From the NCBI GenBank assembly GCA_037389465.1, contig JAZARR010000175.1:1922001-1986000 (forward strand): a stretch of DNA of 64,000 nt, in the 5' to 3' direction. The notes under the pieces are model-generated. The model ran no database searches and was not told the origin of the DNA. It worked only from the letters and a program-made list of their open reading frames with translations. Each line of letters starts with the position of its first letter. Position 1 is the first letter of the stretch. A program made the position numbers and the translations under genes. Shown in pieces: positions 40,001 to 53,098 of the stretch. The DNA comes from Baylisascaris procyonis. Lineage: Eukaryota > Nematoda > Chromadorea > Rhabditida > Ascarididae.

Positions 40001-42107
40001 CCGCATTGAGCAGAATTTATGAAGCAGGATTTTAGAAAAGATGCAGCACGATTTATTGAAGTCGGCCATTTTCAGAGGCAAAATACAAAATAGAACATCT
40101 CTTCCGGATCCTGCATCTTTCAAACGATGCCTTCCTTTTGGTGGGTGCATTATTTGGTGCAGCGTACTGTATTGCAAATATCTAACATAGTACAGTACAC
40201 ATATTACATGTAGAATTACCGCATCTCTTAGCAAAATCGGCCAGAAAACAGCACTAAAAAGTGGCCTTTTTGATAGAGAATTGTAGATAATGCAACGCGG
40301 AATAATATATCATCCCTCGAGATGTGATATTCATAGTAAAGATACGTGTGATCGGGTGATGCGAATAAACCCTCATTCTTGCATTATACCAATAATACAA
40401 GCTGTTAGCCTTGTGGAAATTTGTGAAGACACTGCAACTTCTTAATAATTGGTAAAGTAATAGAAATATATTGGGGAAAAATGGATGCCTATGCTGTTTC
40501 GACTATTGCTGCATAAGTGAATAGTGATCGGACGTCTGTCGAAGCTTAGAAAATCAATTCCGATATCATTGGGTCATGATAATAATGCTGATGGCCGAGT
40601 AGTTAAAATTCCGTATGAGAGTTTCGAAAGTGTGCAGAGCGATGAAAACAATCGCCATCATAAAAAATTTCATGACGCTATAACTTTTTTTTTTAAAAAA
40701 TTTGAATAATTCACTTCCCGTATCGGGCAGTTAGAATACATTTTGCTTCTTTAGAAGTATCTAGGCACAAGATTTTTCTAGATGCTTTGTTATTATATAA
40801 AATAAATTCCAAAAATTCATGTAATGCACTAAAATGCATTTTCGCACTCATTGAACGCTAAGAAGATGGGAAATGTTTAGCTAGATAAAGTAATTTTATA
40901 TGCATAAGCTGCCTTTCGCTAATCATATGGCTACTTGAAAAAAAAGCGCTTCAAAATTGAAATCAATGCAAATAGAATTCGCTAAACATCACTGTACTTC
41001 GAAGCAGTATAGCGAAATGAATTTCTATGAGGTGAAAAATGAAAATATAATAAGAAATGCTTCCTAAAGGAATTACATATAAATCAACCGATCGTGTAAA
41101 TAGTTACTTATTTTGAAATGCTTCAAGTAGTTTTACTCTGAAAGACATTCCTACGGTAAGAAAACCTAACGTGAGGTAGTACTAAAAGGAAGAGACACTA
41201 GAAGGTAATCATAACTACAGATGAAGAAGAGGATCCGGAAAGAGTATAGCAGAAAATAGTAAAACAACCGCTAAGAGTCCTCTAAAATATTGAATATTCC
41301 GGTGATACCTTCAATATGGTTGGGATCATCCTTCGATAGTATTGAATCGCAACAATGTGCGGCTGCATCACAACATTGTCGAGTGATGAATGGAAATTCT
41401 TGAGGCAATGCAGGGCTAATATTCAATTCATCGAGTGGACGGTTCATCGAACTGAATATAATTAAATTAATGCCAACTTTTCATATTTCTGCATAAGACA
41501 TAAGACTCACAATAAAATCCTTGATTATCAGTGCTATTGCAGTGATAAGAATGTTTCACTAAATACAGTGCATAGAAATAACTCACAATAACAGCTTCAG
41601 GCATTAATCTCGCTGAGAATTCTTCTTGCAATCGTTTAAGAACAATAGTCTATTCCTATCTGTAGCACTTATGGATAAAATATCTTTTTTTTGGATTATT
41701 TTCCTTTCTATCCTTTTTAGTTATACACCAAGGTTATGAGTCGAAGATATTTCACACCTAAAAGATTTTCGAATTTTGAGGTTAAAGATATCGTTCAACT
41801 ACTATATGCCATCTAATCTACTCGGAAAACATTCTTAAAATCGTTTTAAAATATGTATAAATATAAAATTTTGTTACCTATTAATTGAAAATTCGTCGAT
41901 ATTGAATATTTTCGAGTATTGTGAACAATTGCAGGAATGTTCCTCGTTTGGATGACAAATAAGTAATCCAGAAGGACAAAATGAGAATGCATAATCGTTC
42001 GAATAAGGTGGCGATACAAAATATATATAGAAGAGACATTGTGCACATGCTAATGAACGAAATACATTCGGTGTTAGATTTTCACCTGCCAATCGACAAC
42101 TATTCAT
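31033..42107 (-). CDS. Class B1 (secretin-family) peptide-hormone GPCR, calcitonin/DH31/PDF-receptor-like
   Basis: Seven-transmembrane receptor for a peptide hormone. Exons 5'→3': 41878-42107 (start uncertain), 41309-41451, 39778-39900, 37119-37225, 36490-36581, 34266-34407, 33182-33335, 32869-33032, 32547-32632, 31837-31957, 31033-31239. All junctions keep phase; 522 residues if it starts at the first ATG. The ectodomain carries the hormone-receptor signature: CPATWDGWQCF, ECPSYIFG, CNADGNWF, DYSGC. TM1 is in exon 5; TM2 has the conserved IHRQLLLSF; TM3 has WMLAEGVYLYHLL with its Cys in ISCRLLF, paired with the ECL2 Cys in MCWVSP. TM6 has KAVRAIFMLVPVFG, and TM7 ends in CYANGRVQE (usually NGEVQ). 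Signalling through Gs/cAMP is known for the family and inferred here. No signal peptide is visible at the proposed start, so a further 5' exon is likely. I cannot assign the exact orthologue. Confidence 0.93.
36854..36933. repeat. Polypyrimidine–TATATA–polypurine imperfect hairpin
   Basis: A CT-rich arm (from 36854) meets a GA-rich arm (to 36933) through a central TA stretch. The arms are imperfectly complementary, so the strand could fold into a long hairpin, and each arm could form triplex DNA. It is in the GPCR intron between the last ectodomain exon and TM1. Confidence 0.8.
38005..38044. repeat. Perfect 40-bp palindrome with TA core
   Basis: gagcgaaa, then 12 TA units, then tttcgctc. Every base pairs, followed directly by more TA repeats. 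It lies in a GPCR intron. Confidence 0.9.
39421..39520. other. GC-rich island with G12 run inside a GPCR intron
   Basis: A sharp local rise in GC in an AT-rich intron. It contains a G12 run at 39454-39465 and the GC-rich block ctccgcgcctccgcggggcc. An open minus frame (39392-39625) crosses it without recognisable homology. It could be a mobile-element remnant or contain a G-quadruplex. Confidence 0.6.
41587..41649 (-). other. Exon-like 63-nt segment with good splice sites, possible poison exon
   Basis: Bounded by GGAATAG| and |GTGAGT on the minus strand, in the GPCR intron between the two most N-terminal exons. It is a multiple of three and open in one frame, but in the frame set by its neighbours it contains a TAA stop. 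I leave it out of the GPCR model. Confidence 0.35.
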
Positions 42108-42402
42108 TGAAGTATTATCAGCTCACTTTTACGCATAGAGATGATTCTCTATGGCTTATTTGCAGTCGTCAGATGGACGTTGCAATCCAGATCGATAGTG
42201 CCTGATCGTTTAAAAATCATTTCGCCACATTGGAGATATATGCGGTTATATTATCGTTCACTAACGCTCGTCGACAACATGTATCATAGATATTTGTGCA
42301 ACTTATTGAAGCAGAAGAAAGTAAAATTTTCGTTTATTGTGGTTATCGACTTTTAATTTTATGACTTCTACTCTAATCAAGCTTTTAGTTTTTTTATTTC
42401 AT

Positions 42403-42615
42403 TCAATATTTTATACCGGTTATTGCGCGATCAGCTATAAGTGAGCTTCGAGCAAGCTCTTTGAATTCATCCTGTCGAGCTATTCCACCTAGTGCCGTCG
42501 TCGGGGTGAGAATACTGGAGCAAGTCCGACCGTCCCCTCGAGCCGAACAAGGGTAAATCGACTCCTCAGTATCCAATGGGCAGGAGATGAGCTTAACCTT
42601 CGCACGACCTAACAA
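42403..42615 (-). other. Orphan 70-codon open frame with raised GC
   Basis: It is richer in GC than its surroundings and its translation looks protein-like (PCSARGDGRTCSSIL, RQDEFKELARSSL). I recognise no family. The sequence just upstream shares an exact 18-bp block with 55326-55343, so a dispersed element is possible. It could also be an isolated exon of an unknown gene. Confidence 0.25.
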
Positions 42616-45035
42616 CTTCCCCTCGAAAGTAGAAATGGAAACAATATGATGAGGTATTTATTCGTAAGAAATGTTTTGTTCATTAAAATAAAATAAAGTA
42701 AAGCCATCCTTCATTTGTAACTTATTACGATTTTAAAGTTCTGCATGATTTCGCAGTATTGTGGCTTCAAGATAACGTTTAATGTGTAATTCGAATAAAG
42801 CCCTCAGTTTTCAAAAATTTCCACCTGCTCTTAGAAGAGCGGTATGTTTATTTGTTGTCCAAAAAGAGTGATAAGGTGCAAAAAAACATATCAAAAGTTT
42901 CCGATATTTAGAAAGAAAACATTTTTGGACTATTATGATACAAAGGAGGGATTCATGGAAGAAGGGGGAGGGATTATAGGGGAGACTGTTGCTTGCCCTT
43001 CAAAAATCTTGAAGAGGTATTCCAGCGAGAAGAAGGGATTATTTTATTGAAATGAAAGAAGTTATTCAAGACTGCAGGACGTATGTATCGGAAAACGCAA
43101 ACATTGAGGATTTAACTCGAGCTTATGAAAATAACTACTAACCGTTGTCGCTAGAAATGGCTTTAAACAACTACGGTAGAAAATGCGAGAATACAAAAAA
43201 GGTTTAATTAGGTATACATTAGTGATTGATACGCTTAGAAAGAAGTATTCCACATAGCAACATAACGATTGTTCAAGGATTTTTTTTTTCAACACTTCCG
43301 CAAGCTTCTATTGAGTGGATTGATGAGCCTGAAATCTTATGTGGAGACAGTTGAAAAACTAGTGGCACAGGCCTTTAGGCAGATTAATACCAGATTAGCT
43401 GACAATCCTTCGGAAGTTTCAACATTTGATTCTTATTCACCCTTTTTTTTTTGCTTGTCAGGTGCACAGTTACCATGCACATTTTAGAACAGCTCATTTG
43501 TATAGCTTAAAAAGTGCACATTTTCCGCCTGCATATATTTGGCCTTTCTCAAACGTTTTTCGCAAGTAAACGACAAAAGCATTTCCGATTCTTTGCAAAA
43601 AATGTGATTATCACTGGCAAATGCTCTATGAGTGTATATTGTCTATAATTAACGCTTTAATATTATCAAAGCTATCAAAAAAAAGTTGCGATAAATTCAA
43701 CGGAATCAACAATAACATTCTTAAACAGCTAATAAAAATAAACATTGAAAGATCAAACTTTTAATTCCATTTGGCAAAAAAATTTTCATCATATCGTGAT
43801 GAATGATGTTGATACGAATTTCACTCAACGTGATGTGGTCATTGCGATAAGTCTGACATGCTAGATTGGAGGGCGTGTTCATATCGTAGTTGTTAGCATA
43901 TTTAAGTAGAGCATAGTGGAACACGTAAGCCTATTGATCGCTTACTAAGAAGAATCGTCTAAACAGAAATTGAAAACCAAAAAAAAAACAAAAATCAATA
44001 TTAAATACGAAATGATTAGAGCAATTAGATAACCTCATGATTTTATTAAAAATATTGCTAAAAATTATTCCATTTTTAGACTCTATTCGAAAATTATTTT
44101 TCGTAAAATGTATTCATCGAAATAATAAAGGTTGTTTTCCTCCTAGAAGTGTGAGGACAATATGGGAAATAGATCGACATTTCGTCTCATATTGATATCT
44201 TTTTCTTGAGTATAAGGATCACTTGAATGTAGAGACACCATCAAGTCTACACAATTACCTCACCATCTAAATTAAACTTCTCGTCACTATAGGATCGTAT
44301 TGGCTTCAACTGGACTCTCATGCTTTTATTTGAAGCGAGTTAGCTCATGCTATTCGAGTTCCATTCTTTAATTCATTTCTTCGCAGTTATCGAAGAGAGG
44401 AGATTCTACGAGGAAATAAGTGAAGGAATTTGAAGAATTTATTAAAAGTTGAACAATTTTTTTTGCATCCCACAATATACAATCTTTTCGCATTCTTTCA
44501 ATGATTTTTCTATGTATTTTATAATCTGCAAAAATTGGCAAAAATAAAAGCCATAGAAAAAATGGAGAAATAAATGAAGCCAGAATAACTTTTGGGAACG
44601 CAACACAACTTTCCTGCAAGATGAAAAAAAAATTTTTTTAACGATACGTCACCATTAAGAAGGTAATCATTATTGCTTGAACGGTCAGATATATCTTACT
44701 TCTGCATGTGAATTTAGCTCGCCGAGGAAAATAACTTGAATTTTATAATTTTATCGTTTTGAAACACAGAATTTGACGACTGTATATCGAGCTGACAACT
44801 GCTATGAAACGAGCGATATCCATATGAAACTGGCACGATATGTGCTTTTGAATGCCGTTCACTTAACCAATTGCTTTTACGAGTAATCAAAAATTATATA
44901 AAAAAGACATTCATATTTATATCAGTATAAAAGACGAAATAAGTCACCAACATATGATGTGAATTATAGTTATCTAAGCTTGCAACTATTGCATGAAATG
45001 GTTCTCGAACACAGAATACCCGGCAGCAATATACC

Positions 45036-45060
45036 CACACACACACACGCACGCAGACAC
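45036..45060. repeat. Short CA/CG-type microsatellite
   Basis: cacacacacacac followed by gcacgcagacac; simple repeat. Confidence 0.8.
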
Positions 45061-45655
45061 ATACTCCCGTAGGGCGCTTTGGAAGTGCAAATTTGTAGAG
45101 GCTCCTAAAAACAGGAAATTTTTGGCGACGGAACGCGCTTTTTTGAAAAACATGAATTGTGAATTCTTCATCTGCATGTGAGCAAAGTTTGAGAAGCAAA
45201 TATATATATTTTTAAATATTTTACTTTTGCAGAAACATGATGAAAATGTTAAATCGCGAAATTCACTGGAATAAAATGTGCATTATATATCATACTGAAA
45301 TTGAATAGAATCGAAAAATGTAATAAACATCCGAATTTACAACATAGAGGAGTAGCCAATGAAGAAAAAAAAAATTGCAGCGCAACATAAAAGCTCTATC
45401 ATCGATGAAACGTTCGTTTGAAAAGACATCTTAACAACTGCAATTATACGGAATTAACATTTCGCAAGCTTCATGATGCATCTATTGTTTTCTTTAACTC
45501 ATAGGGTTGCATGTTGCATTTTGCATTAAATTGCAAATTTTTTTGAGGGATATCTTTTATTGTGATTTAAGAACCTCATCAAATTATTATGCTCTCCGTC
45601 GAATATATTTTCTTTTTCAAGGACACATCAAAAGATGCACACAAAAATGACTCTG

Positions 45656-45708
45656 TGTCAAATATGTCACATATATGTCAATTCATGACAGTTGTGACAT
45701 ATATGACA
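45656..45708. promoter_or_regulatory. Array of six TGTCA/TGACA pentamers at about 10-bp spacing
   Basis: TGTCA at 45656, 45665 and 45676, then TGACA at 45686, 45695 and 45704. Spacing is 9-11 bp, about one helical turn, and the orientation flips at the middle, giving a dyad. TGACA/TGTCA is the core of TALE/MEIS-type homeodomain sites (UNC-62 in nematodes). Function is inferred. Confidence 0.4.
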
Positions 45709-48700
45709 GTTAAATGACGAGTGCAGTGTTTTCACATTGCAATATATGAGAGCGCATATTGCTGCTAAAATATTCCTCATATCATTGCAATCACCCCATT
45801 ATCATTCCAATCATTGAAATGTTTAACGATGCCCACTTCTCGTTGTGCGAGGGAACGAATTATAGAAAAAACCTAAATCATTTGACGGTTATTAGAAATT
45901 CACAACTAAGTATGCTCATAAAATAAGGCAACAAACACTAAAGCAAACAAAAGAATATTTTCAAGTTGGTTTATTAGTCACATAATCTTTTGTTTAAGAA
46001 GAGATTTACAACGTTACATCACAAATATAAGCAAGTATATATGTAACGATTAGAACTTTCAATTTGCATCACATATAAACTGCATCTAGCTTATAAAACA
46101 TATTTCAATCTTTAAATTGCAAGTATATGTAGATTTTGAAATCATATATATTTGTAACGTTTGCGTGCATTGTATTTTCAAAGACAACATTGTAAGTTAT
46201 TGCAAATTGAATAGTAGCGCAAGTAGATATTTTTGCATTTTTGTTTACGCATTAGTTTGGAAGTAATCTGATCCAGGTGCTTGTGTTAAGTTATTTTCTA
46301 GACGTATTACATTTCTCATCAATATAACACACCAGCGTATATCTGTCTGTCTACTACTTTCAACGAACTACAAGACGACCTTAAATACCGTTTGCGGTAT
46401 TTAATCACACGTTTATGCATTACCTTTGGAGGCGATAATGAAAATTTAAGGAATGGGAAAATTTTGCATTCATTTTACACCGATTGCTTTTCATTTTACA
46501 CCCGTCAGGACACAGAAGATCGATTTTTCCATGGAAGTATGGGCAGTCGAATCATTGGAGGTGTGAAGACAGTATTCTGCTACTTTATTTTATGTTAGTA
46601 ATCCTCGAAACGGATCGGTCAAGTGACAGAAATGCAAAAACGCATATTGCACGATCTTCTGCGGCACGCTTTCGTATTAGTAAGCAACAAACGAAGAGAG
46701 CTTCGCTTCTCGATGATATCATCATTCATAGCAATTACTCTGGGAAACAGAAAATATTATAATTTTTGCTGCTATTGTTTGAAATGTTGAAAATATGGTA
46801 ATATTTGGGCCTATGAACGATTTAGAGGCAAGAAATATTCATGAAATAAGATGAGGCACACCGAAAAAAAAAACGAGAAAAATGACGAGAAAGAAAGGAA
46901 AAAGACAAGAAAAAACCCAAAAAAGTGAGAAAAAAAGTTAAAATTTTTTAAACGGAGCTTTAAGTGCTTCAATCACAAATTTCTCACTTGATATTGACTC
47001 TGTGCCATATCTAATATTGTGCATTTCAAATTACCTCATTGAATGGGCATGAAATATGGTATGAAGGGTGACTTCTATAGCACAAATTTTCTGTTTCATA
47101 TTATTTAATCTTCAAAACATCTGAGTGCATTAAAGATTCAGACAAAAAAAAAATGCAGCTTTCAAAACACGTTAATGTTTTAATTGGCTCTTTCATCGCC
47201 GAGATTCCCACTTAGCAAGTCTTTTTCCTACTCTTCCCATTGTTATGGCTTAGCGTCTCAAAAACAGTCGTGAACTCTCTGCACGATCAATAAAATCAAA
47301 AATCTTTATCAAAATCAGCCATGGCCGTATAATTTCCGTTAAATTTATACAGTAAATATACGTATGTGCGTTTTTGCGCACACATGTATGTATGTGTGAG
47401 TTTGCATGTGCTTGAGGGTGTGCGCCAGTTAATTTGCCTCGTGGCTTCAACAAATGAACCGAAATTAAGCAGGTATAGCCTCATTTAGAAGCTGATTCCT
47501 TATTGCTGTCTTCATGACAAACGACATATGAGACATCCGAATTAATTGACGTCAGGAATTTCGATGAAATCACCTTTTTGACTTAATTTGAAAGCGCATT
47601 ATCAGGTTTTTTTCATGGTTATCGCGTACGGGTATAACTTACATCCCGAGATTGGCTGATATCAATTTCTAAAGGAAATACGAGACTGGATATAAAGCTA
47701 AACAATTTCATGAATTTTGCAATCTACCGGGCTCTTATTTTGCATTGATTATCTTTGCTACGATTGGGCAATACACCTTTCATGGTGATTTATGCACGCA
47801 CTACTGCACATGTTTTCTTGTTTATTGATAGCATACAACATTGGTTTGGCTGAGGAGCAGGACTGCAAAGACATTTATTGTTTCAGCTTTTACTGTGTTG
47901 TATATTTGCATAGGTAATTGTTATGATGCATTTAAGTGCAAGAGCGATTATCATGCTAGCATCGGTGATATGCTTTTTACTTGATTCCAGGTTACTTCCG
48001 ACTGATAAGTTTTTTTTTTGCAATTTGGCGTAATCAGTGGGATATCACACTGAATGATCATATTCAACAAATTTTTTAATCTCGACAGCATTTTTTGCCT
48101 GCGCATGTGGGAAAACTAACGGATGCAATGTTGCGCTCTTAAAGAAATTAGCAAAAAAAACGCCTGTGAAAGTGCAAAGCAACTTTTGAGACGTATTATA
48201 ACAAAAACTATTCAAATACAAATGAATGAGCTGATGGAAAAAAATGCAGCAGTTTCATTCTGAGTATCACAACCATTCTAATAGCTGCGAATTGATTGGT
48301 CATTTAAACATTGACAATATTTGAGAAATTAAAGGCTTCAAGATAACCTGAATAGTACAATTGCAAAGCAATCGACGTAGCAGTGCTACTTCTTAGTATG
48401 AAACTTTTTACGGCCAGTCTAAAGCTAATACTTTAGTTTTTTTTTTAAAGATTACGTGGAATGTAAAGAGTTCATTCAAAGAGTTTCAGAGTTCGTAGAA
48501 AGCTCGTGGAATGCAGAGGAAACATTCTGAATGTAGAGAAATAGGCCGATAATGTGCATAGATGGTTTATAGAAGTTAACCCACTTGTCAAATTTAATGG
48601 ATATTGGATAAACAAATACTAATGCCTAATGAGTTGCCCAACGAGAAGTGAAATTTTTTTAAAGAGTGATAAAAAGTGATCGTGAAAAATTTTCTTTTTA

Positions 48701-50355
48701 AAGAGCGATAAAGTGATAAAAGGTAAAAGGTACTCGATGGAAATACTGATGTGTCATCAGATATTATAGACAAATCATGTAAGATGCAAGTGGTTCCCTC
48801 ATAACGCTCTATTTAAGCACCATTAAAATGTTCAGTCAATTTCAATTTACAAGCTGAACTCTTCATTTGGACTAATTGAGTTCGATTTTTTGAAAAAAAA
48901 TGTCAATGCTTTAATATATCGCGAGATGTTGAGAGAAATTGAAGCCACGTGGTTCCACATTAATGTGAAAATGATTGTGACTGAAAGTACAAGTTAAGTT
49001 TGACTAGCACGATGGCGGTCACCGATCGATGGCGCAAAATTCGTCATCTGCAACGCTATCTAGGGGGACATTACTTTAAATATTGAAGCGTTGCATTTTG
49101 CAAATTACAACATTTGAATCAAAACATTCGTCCGACGATACGTGGAATTCAACCGGTCGAGTTGAATCGACGATCGATTCCGCTCAAATGAAGGTCATTG
49201 TTGCAGTTATTGGCGGATTTTTACCAGTGGATTTTTACCACTGCCAATGGAAAATCCACGGATTAACTGAAGCGACAATCTAAACAATGGACGAGCAGTG
49301 GACAATTAGGAGCGGTCTAAACAATTTCACGTTTCAAGTAATATTTGCAGGAAATGCCTTTCAAGCCCATTAGATATTGCACTTCCTCTTCGCATAAACA
49401 AAAGAATTTTGCCGATTGGTATGGATAATCAGGTTTTCTATAATAATGAGTATCGCTTTCTATTTTCTCAAACTTATTCAGAACGTCCACTTTTTACAGT
49501 GAATGCATAGTTTACACGCCTGTTGTGTCTATTTACCACTCTATGTCACGAGATATGCCAAACTTTTTAATGAGATTATTATTGGACTGAATTTTTGCTT
49601 GTTGGGATTTTGAATTTTGCTGCTGGGATTTCTGGATTTTTGCTGCTGATTTGTGAAGCCACACGTCATATGCAGAACACAGTAAGCTTCAAGAACTTTG
49701 GCTCTAGAATCCTTTTTTTTTTTCATCTGCTTACACTAGTATTTTCGTTTAATTACTTAAACTTAGTCCATTATTTCAATGTTATCTATATTCGATAAAA
49801 TATTTCTTTCTTCGTTTTTCCATTCCTTCTTAATTTATTCATAATTTCTTCTTCTTCTACATTCACCTCGATGAATTATCGCCTTTAATTTTAGGAGTAT
49901 TTGAAAAAATCTCATCGTTAAACTTCGCATGAAATTCAACGCCGGAACAATAGTAAATTGAAACGACAATTAGGATAAGTATGTTTATGAAGTTAAAAAT
50001 GCAATGTATAGATTGTAATGTCATAATTATCTTTAAAAAAATGGTCCGAAATGGCGATTACAGCTTTATAAAGATATTATAAGTAACGAATGCTAACGAT
50101 ATTCACTATTTTAGATCGAAAAAATTCTAGACGAATTCAATAATAAATATTCATTCTTTAACCGTTGTTCATCAGTCTTTGGCTGACGCTTTATTGACTA
50201 GCAGTTCATCTAGTGACGCATTTAACGCGATGATCTCTTTCAAAAGTAATCAACTATCGCGCTTTTAATTGTGATCGCCGATTTGGGAATTATTCAAAGC
50301 ACTTTCCATAACTATATGGTATGTAATTTTAAATCACCACCGCATCTTTAATGGT

Positions 50356-50363
50356 GGGGGGGG
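50356..50363. repeat. G8 tract
   Basis: Run of eight G residues in otherwise AT-rich sequence, followed by further short G runs (gggagatgggaggg). Confidence 0.8.
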
Positions 50364-51128
50364 AGATGGGAGGGTGATAAATAACATCTTAAAATATTTT
50401 TCATTCCACTCTGCTGATACGCATAACTAATCGCGCTGGAATCTTATATTCATCATCATTGAAACTAAATACATATGCAAATGAAGCACATGAAGCGCAA
50501 TTGGGAGCGCAAAATGATGAAAAAAATTTAATAGTTTGCCATTATTAATCTCTATTTTCTTTGATTCCGTTCGATTATCATTAAACGAATCCATAAAAAA
50601 TTTTAATTTTCAAAGAACAGTCTTCAGCCTTATATATGCATATGTCGTGGAAGCCTTTGACGACTCGGGCACATGTTTCCCACATTTAGTCTATAACAAA
50701 TCTCTTACAAACATGCTTATCTTCATCGCTATTTTCTAGCTTGTACTAGAAAGTCTCAGAAATCAATGGCTGAGTGCGTTTTTGAAATGCTGCACAAGGT
50801 GAATGAGCAGATGAAATTTTCAGCGGTGCAAATATTGAAGGGCTCAGAGTAGGTTAGTTCATTCATAGAACCTTCAGCGAAAATAGAGCTCAATCTGGGG
50901 ACAATAAGCTTGTGAGAGTGATAATATGGATCTCAAAATAGTAAATATTACGAACAGCTGATAAAATAGCACTGAAAGTAACCGATGAAACGAATTCACC
51001 GCAAAATGAGCGTAAACAAGCTGATCAAAATTGGTGAGCAAAATTCATTTCTGTTTGAATCAAGCAAGGTTCGCTTTACTTACACATCTAATTCTATGTT
51101 CAGAATTGAATCAAAATGTGTTCACAAC

Positions 51129-51179
51129 GAGAGGGAGGGAGGGAAAGAGAGAAAGAAAGAGAGAGAGAGGGAGGAAGAA
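51129..51179. repeat. 51-bp pure purine (GA)n tract
   Basis: Every base from 51129 to 51179 is A or G, mostly GA and GGA units. Short open frames crossing it are low-complexity artefacts. Confidence 0.9.
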
Positions 51180-53098
51180 TGTGAAAAGAGGAAAGTGCAG
51201 CGTCTATGAAATAACGGACATCATAATCGAACATAAGTGGTAATGAAAACTCGAAAAAAGCTTTAGCTGAGCGGCCTGAAAGCGAGTGGGCAATCAAAAA
51301 TATATTAAACATTATGAGAATCCTTTTTTTTTCGTACTCAATAATCACATGTACATTTGTAATTACATATGTACATTACATTTATATGTTAGCGATTAAT
51401 CAATTGCGTTGATTTTTGCAGTAATATTTTAACTCATTTCTCAAATTACATTATTTCTTTCGCTCTTTTTTTGATAGTTTCACATTTTTCACATAAATGT
51501 TTTTTCGTTTATTTTATTTTTCACTATCGAATCAACGTTTAAAAGGATTATGAAGGGAATTTCTATGAAGAGTTTGAAAATTGAATATAAATCAACGAAA
51601 TTTCGAGAATAATAAACATACAAACAAATATCTATTCATTCATAATTAAAATGACGAAATTTAGGAAAAACTCAAAAGGTGGATGATGGAATTGAACCGA
51701 TGAGGCCAGCTTAAAGGTTTATTCATAGTACTAAATCATATAGGGTTATGCATACATTATTATATATAACGCCTATGGAAGCATCGCTTTATTGGGCGCA
51801 GTTTTCATTCACTCTGCTTAAAAATCTCGAATAAATGAAGCTGAGCATAGTTGTGCTTTTCAAAAGAGAATGATGCTTGCAATTTGAAGTCTATCGAAAC
51901 GGGCAGCTGACTGTCAACATCAAATGCCGGGGTCTTGATCGGATATTCAGTTGAGTTGACTAGAATAGGTCTTAGCTTGTTCTTCAACCAATCAATAAAT
52001 ATTATTCCTTTTATCGAGAGCTTAATGAGCGAGAGAGTGAATGAATATGGATCGATATACAATAACTGACCAATTAGCAATAACAGCTGATCCATATCGA
52101 CCGATGCAGCTAATTCTTTACTCGCCTAGTTCTGAGACACACAAGAAATTAGATGAGTAGATCATATCGATCAACTGTCCGGAACATATAGTTGAAAATA
52201 TATATTCGTTAGCATCGTGTATTCATTGCACGATTTAAGGAGTTGAAGAGTAAATGCACATTTCAGATGGTCATTTTGTGCTGAAAGAAATTCCTTATTC
52301 AATAATATTTGCAACTATAAATTGCGTATTGCTGAGCAAAAAGCAATGAATCATATATCCAGACATTTTCGATGCATTTATCCTTTATAAAACCTTAAAA
52401 AATTCAACAATTCCAATGCTCATGTGAATAATCATACATTATAAATAGATAATGTCACCGCATTCGTATTTCTATGAATTGCTTATTTGAGTCCCATGGG
52501 TTATTTAAGTCAATCTTCCTAATGGCTAATCGGACGATTTTCACTAGCCGCTAAAATGTAAAAAATATTTTTAAGTTCAATTCATTGATTTTTCGCGCAG
52601 GCAAATACAATATAAGTCTGCGTGGTATAGTTCACAATATTATCATCGTTGGATAACTTGATAATAGCAAATGTACTATGCGAAACATTTATAAATGTGT
52701 TAATCAGAAAAATCTACATAACGATAGCCAATAAAGAAGGGCGAATTGTCAGTGCTTTTAAATGGCCACAAGTTTATAGAAATGCGCATTGCAATAATTG
52801 AATTATTTTCGACTTAAAACCAACTTCAAATATCAATGAAATATTAGCTATGAGAATATTTCATGTAAAGAAACAAACTTTGGCGTGAAATATTCTTAAG
52901 AATAAATAAACATCATTTATTTCTAAGAAAAACGCACAGAAATTGAATATTATCACGCAAGGATGCTTTTAAACGAAAAAAAATATTCGTTATGAAAACT
53001 AATTGGCGAAGTTAGCAAATTTTATCCTTGCAAAACCTGAGCACGTGAGACAGATTCACTTAAACTGAAATGCTCAGCATGAGTGATACTTTTTATAA

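Noticed and set aside
43269..43487. Plus-strand ORF with a moderately protein-like middle (VEKLVAQAFRQINTRLADNP)
   Set aside because: Interrupted by T-runs; no family recognised and no partner exon found.
44368..44619. Minus-strand frame with a hydrophobic start (LASFISPFFLWLLFLPIFA), considered as the missing GPCR signal-peptide exon
   Set aside because: No in-frame ATG and no phase-compatible donor found; left unassigned.
46392..46762. Plus-strand frame containing SRIIGG, reminiscent of a trypsin-like protease activation site
   Set aside because: No Cys-rich propeptide, no His, Asp or Ser catalytic motif nearby; four residues are not enough.
49083..49283. Plus-strand ORF near a short self-complementary sequence (gtggatttttaccactg)
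   Set aside because: No homology recognised and codon pattern unremarkable; regarded as chance.
51100..51348. Ser/Leu-rich and Arg/Glu-rich frames
   Set aside because: Translation of the purine tract at 51129-51179; low complexity.
51688..51698. ggaattgaacc, resembling a minus-strand tRNA T-arm
   Set aside because: The T-stem does not pair and no D-arm or anticodon arm could be built.
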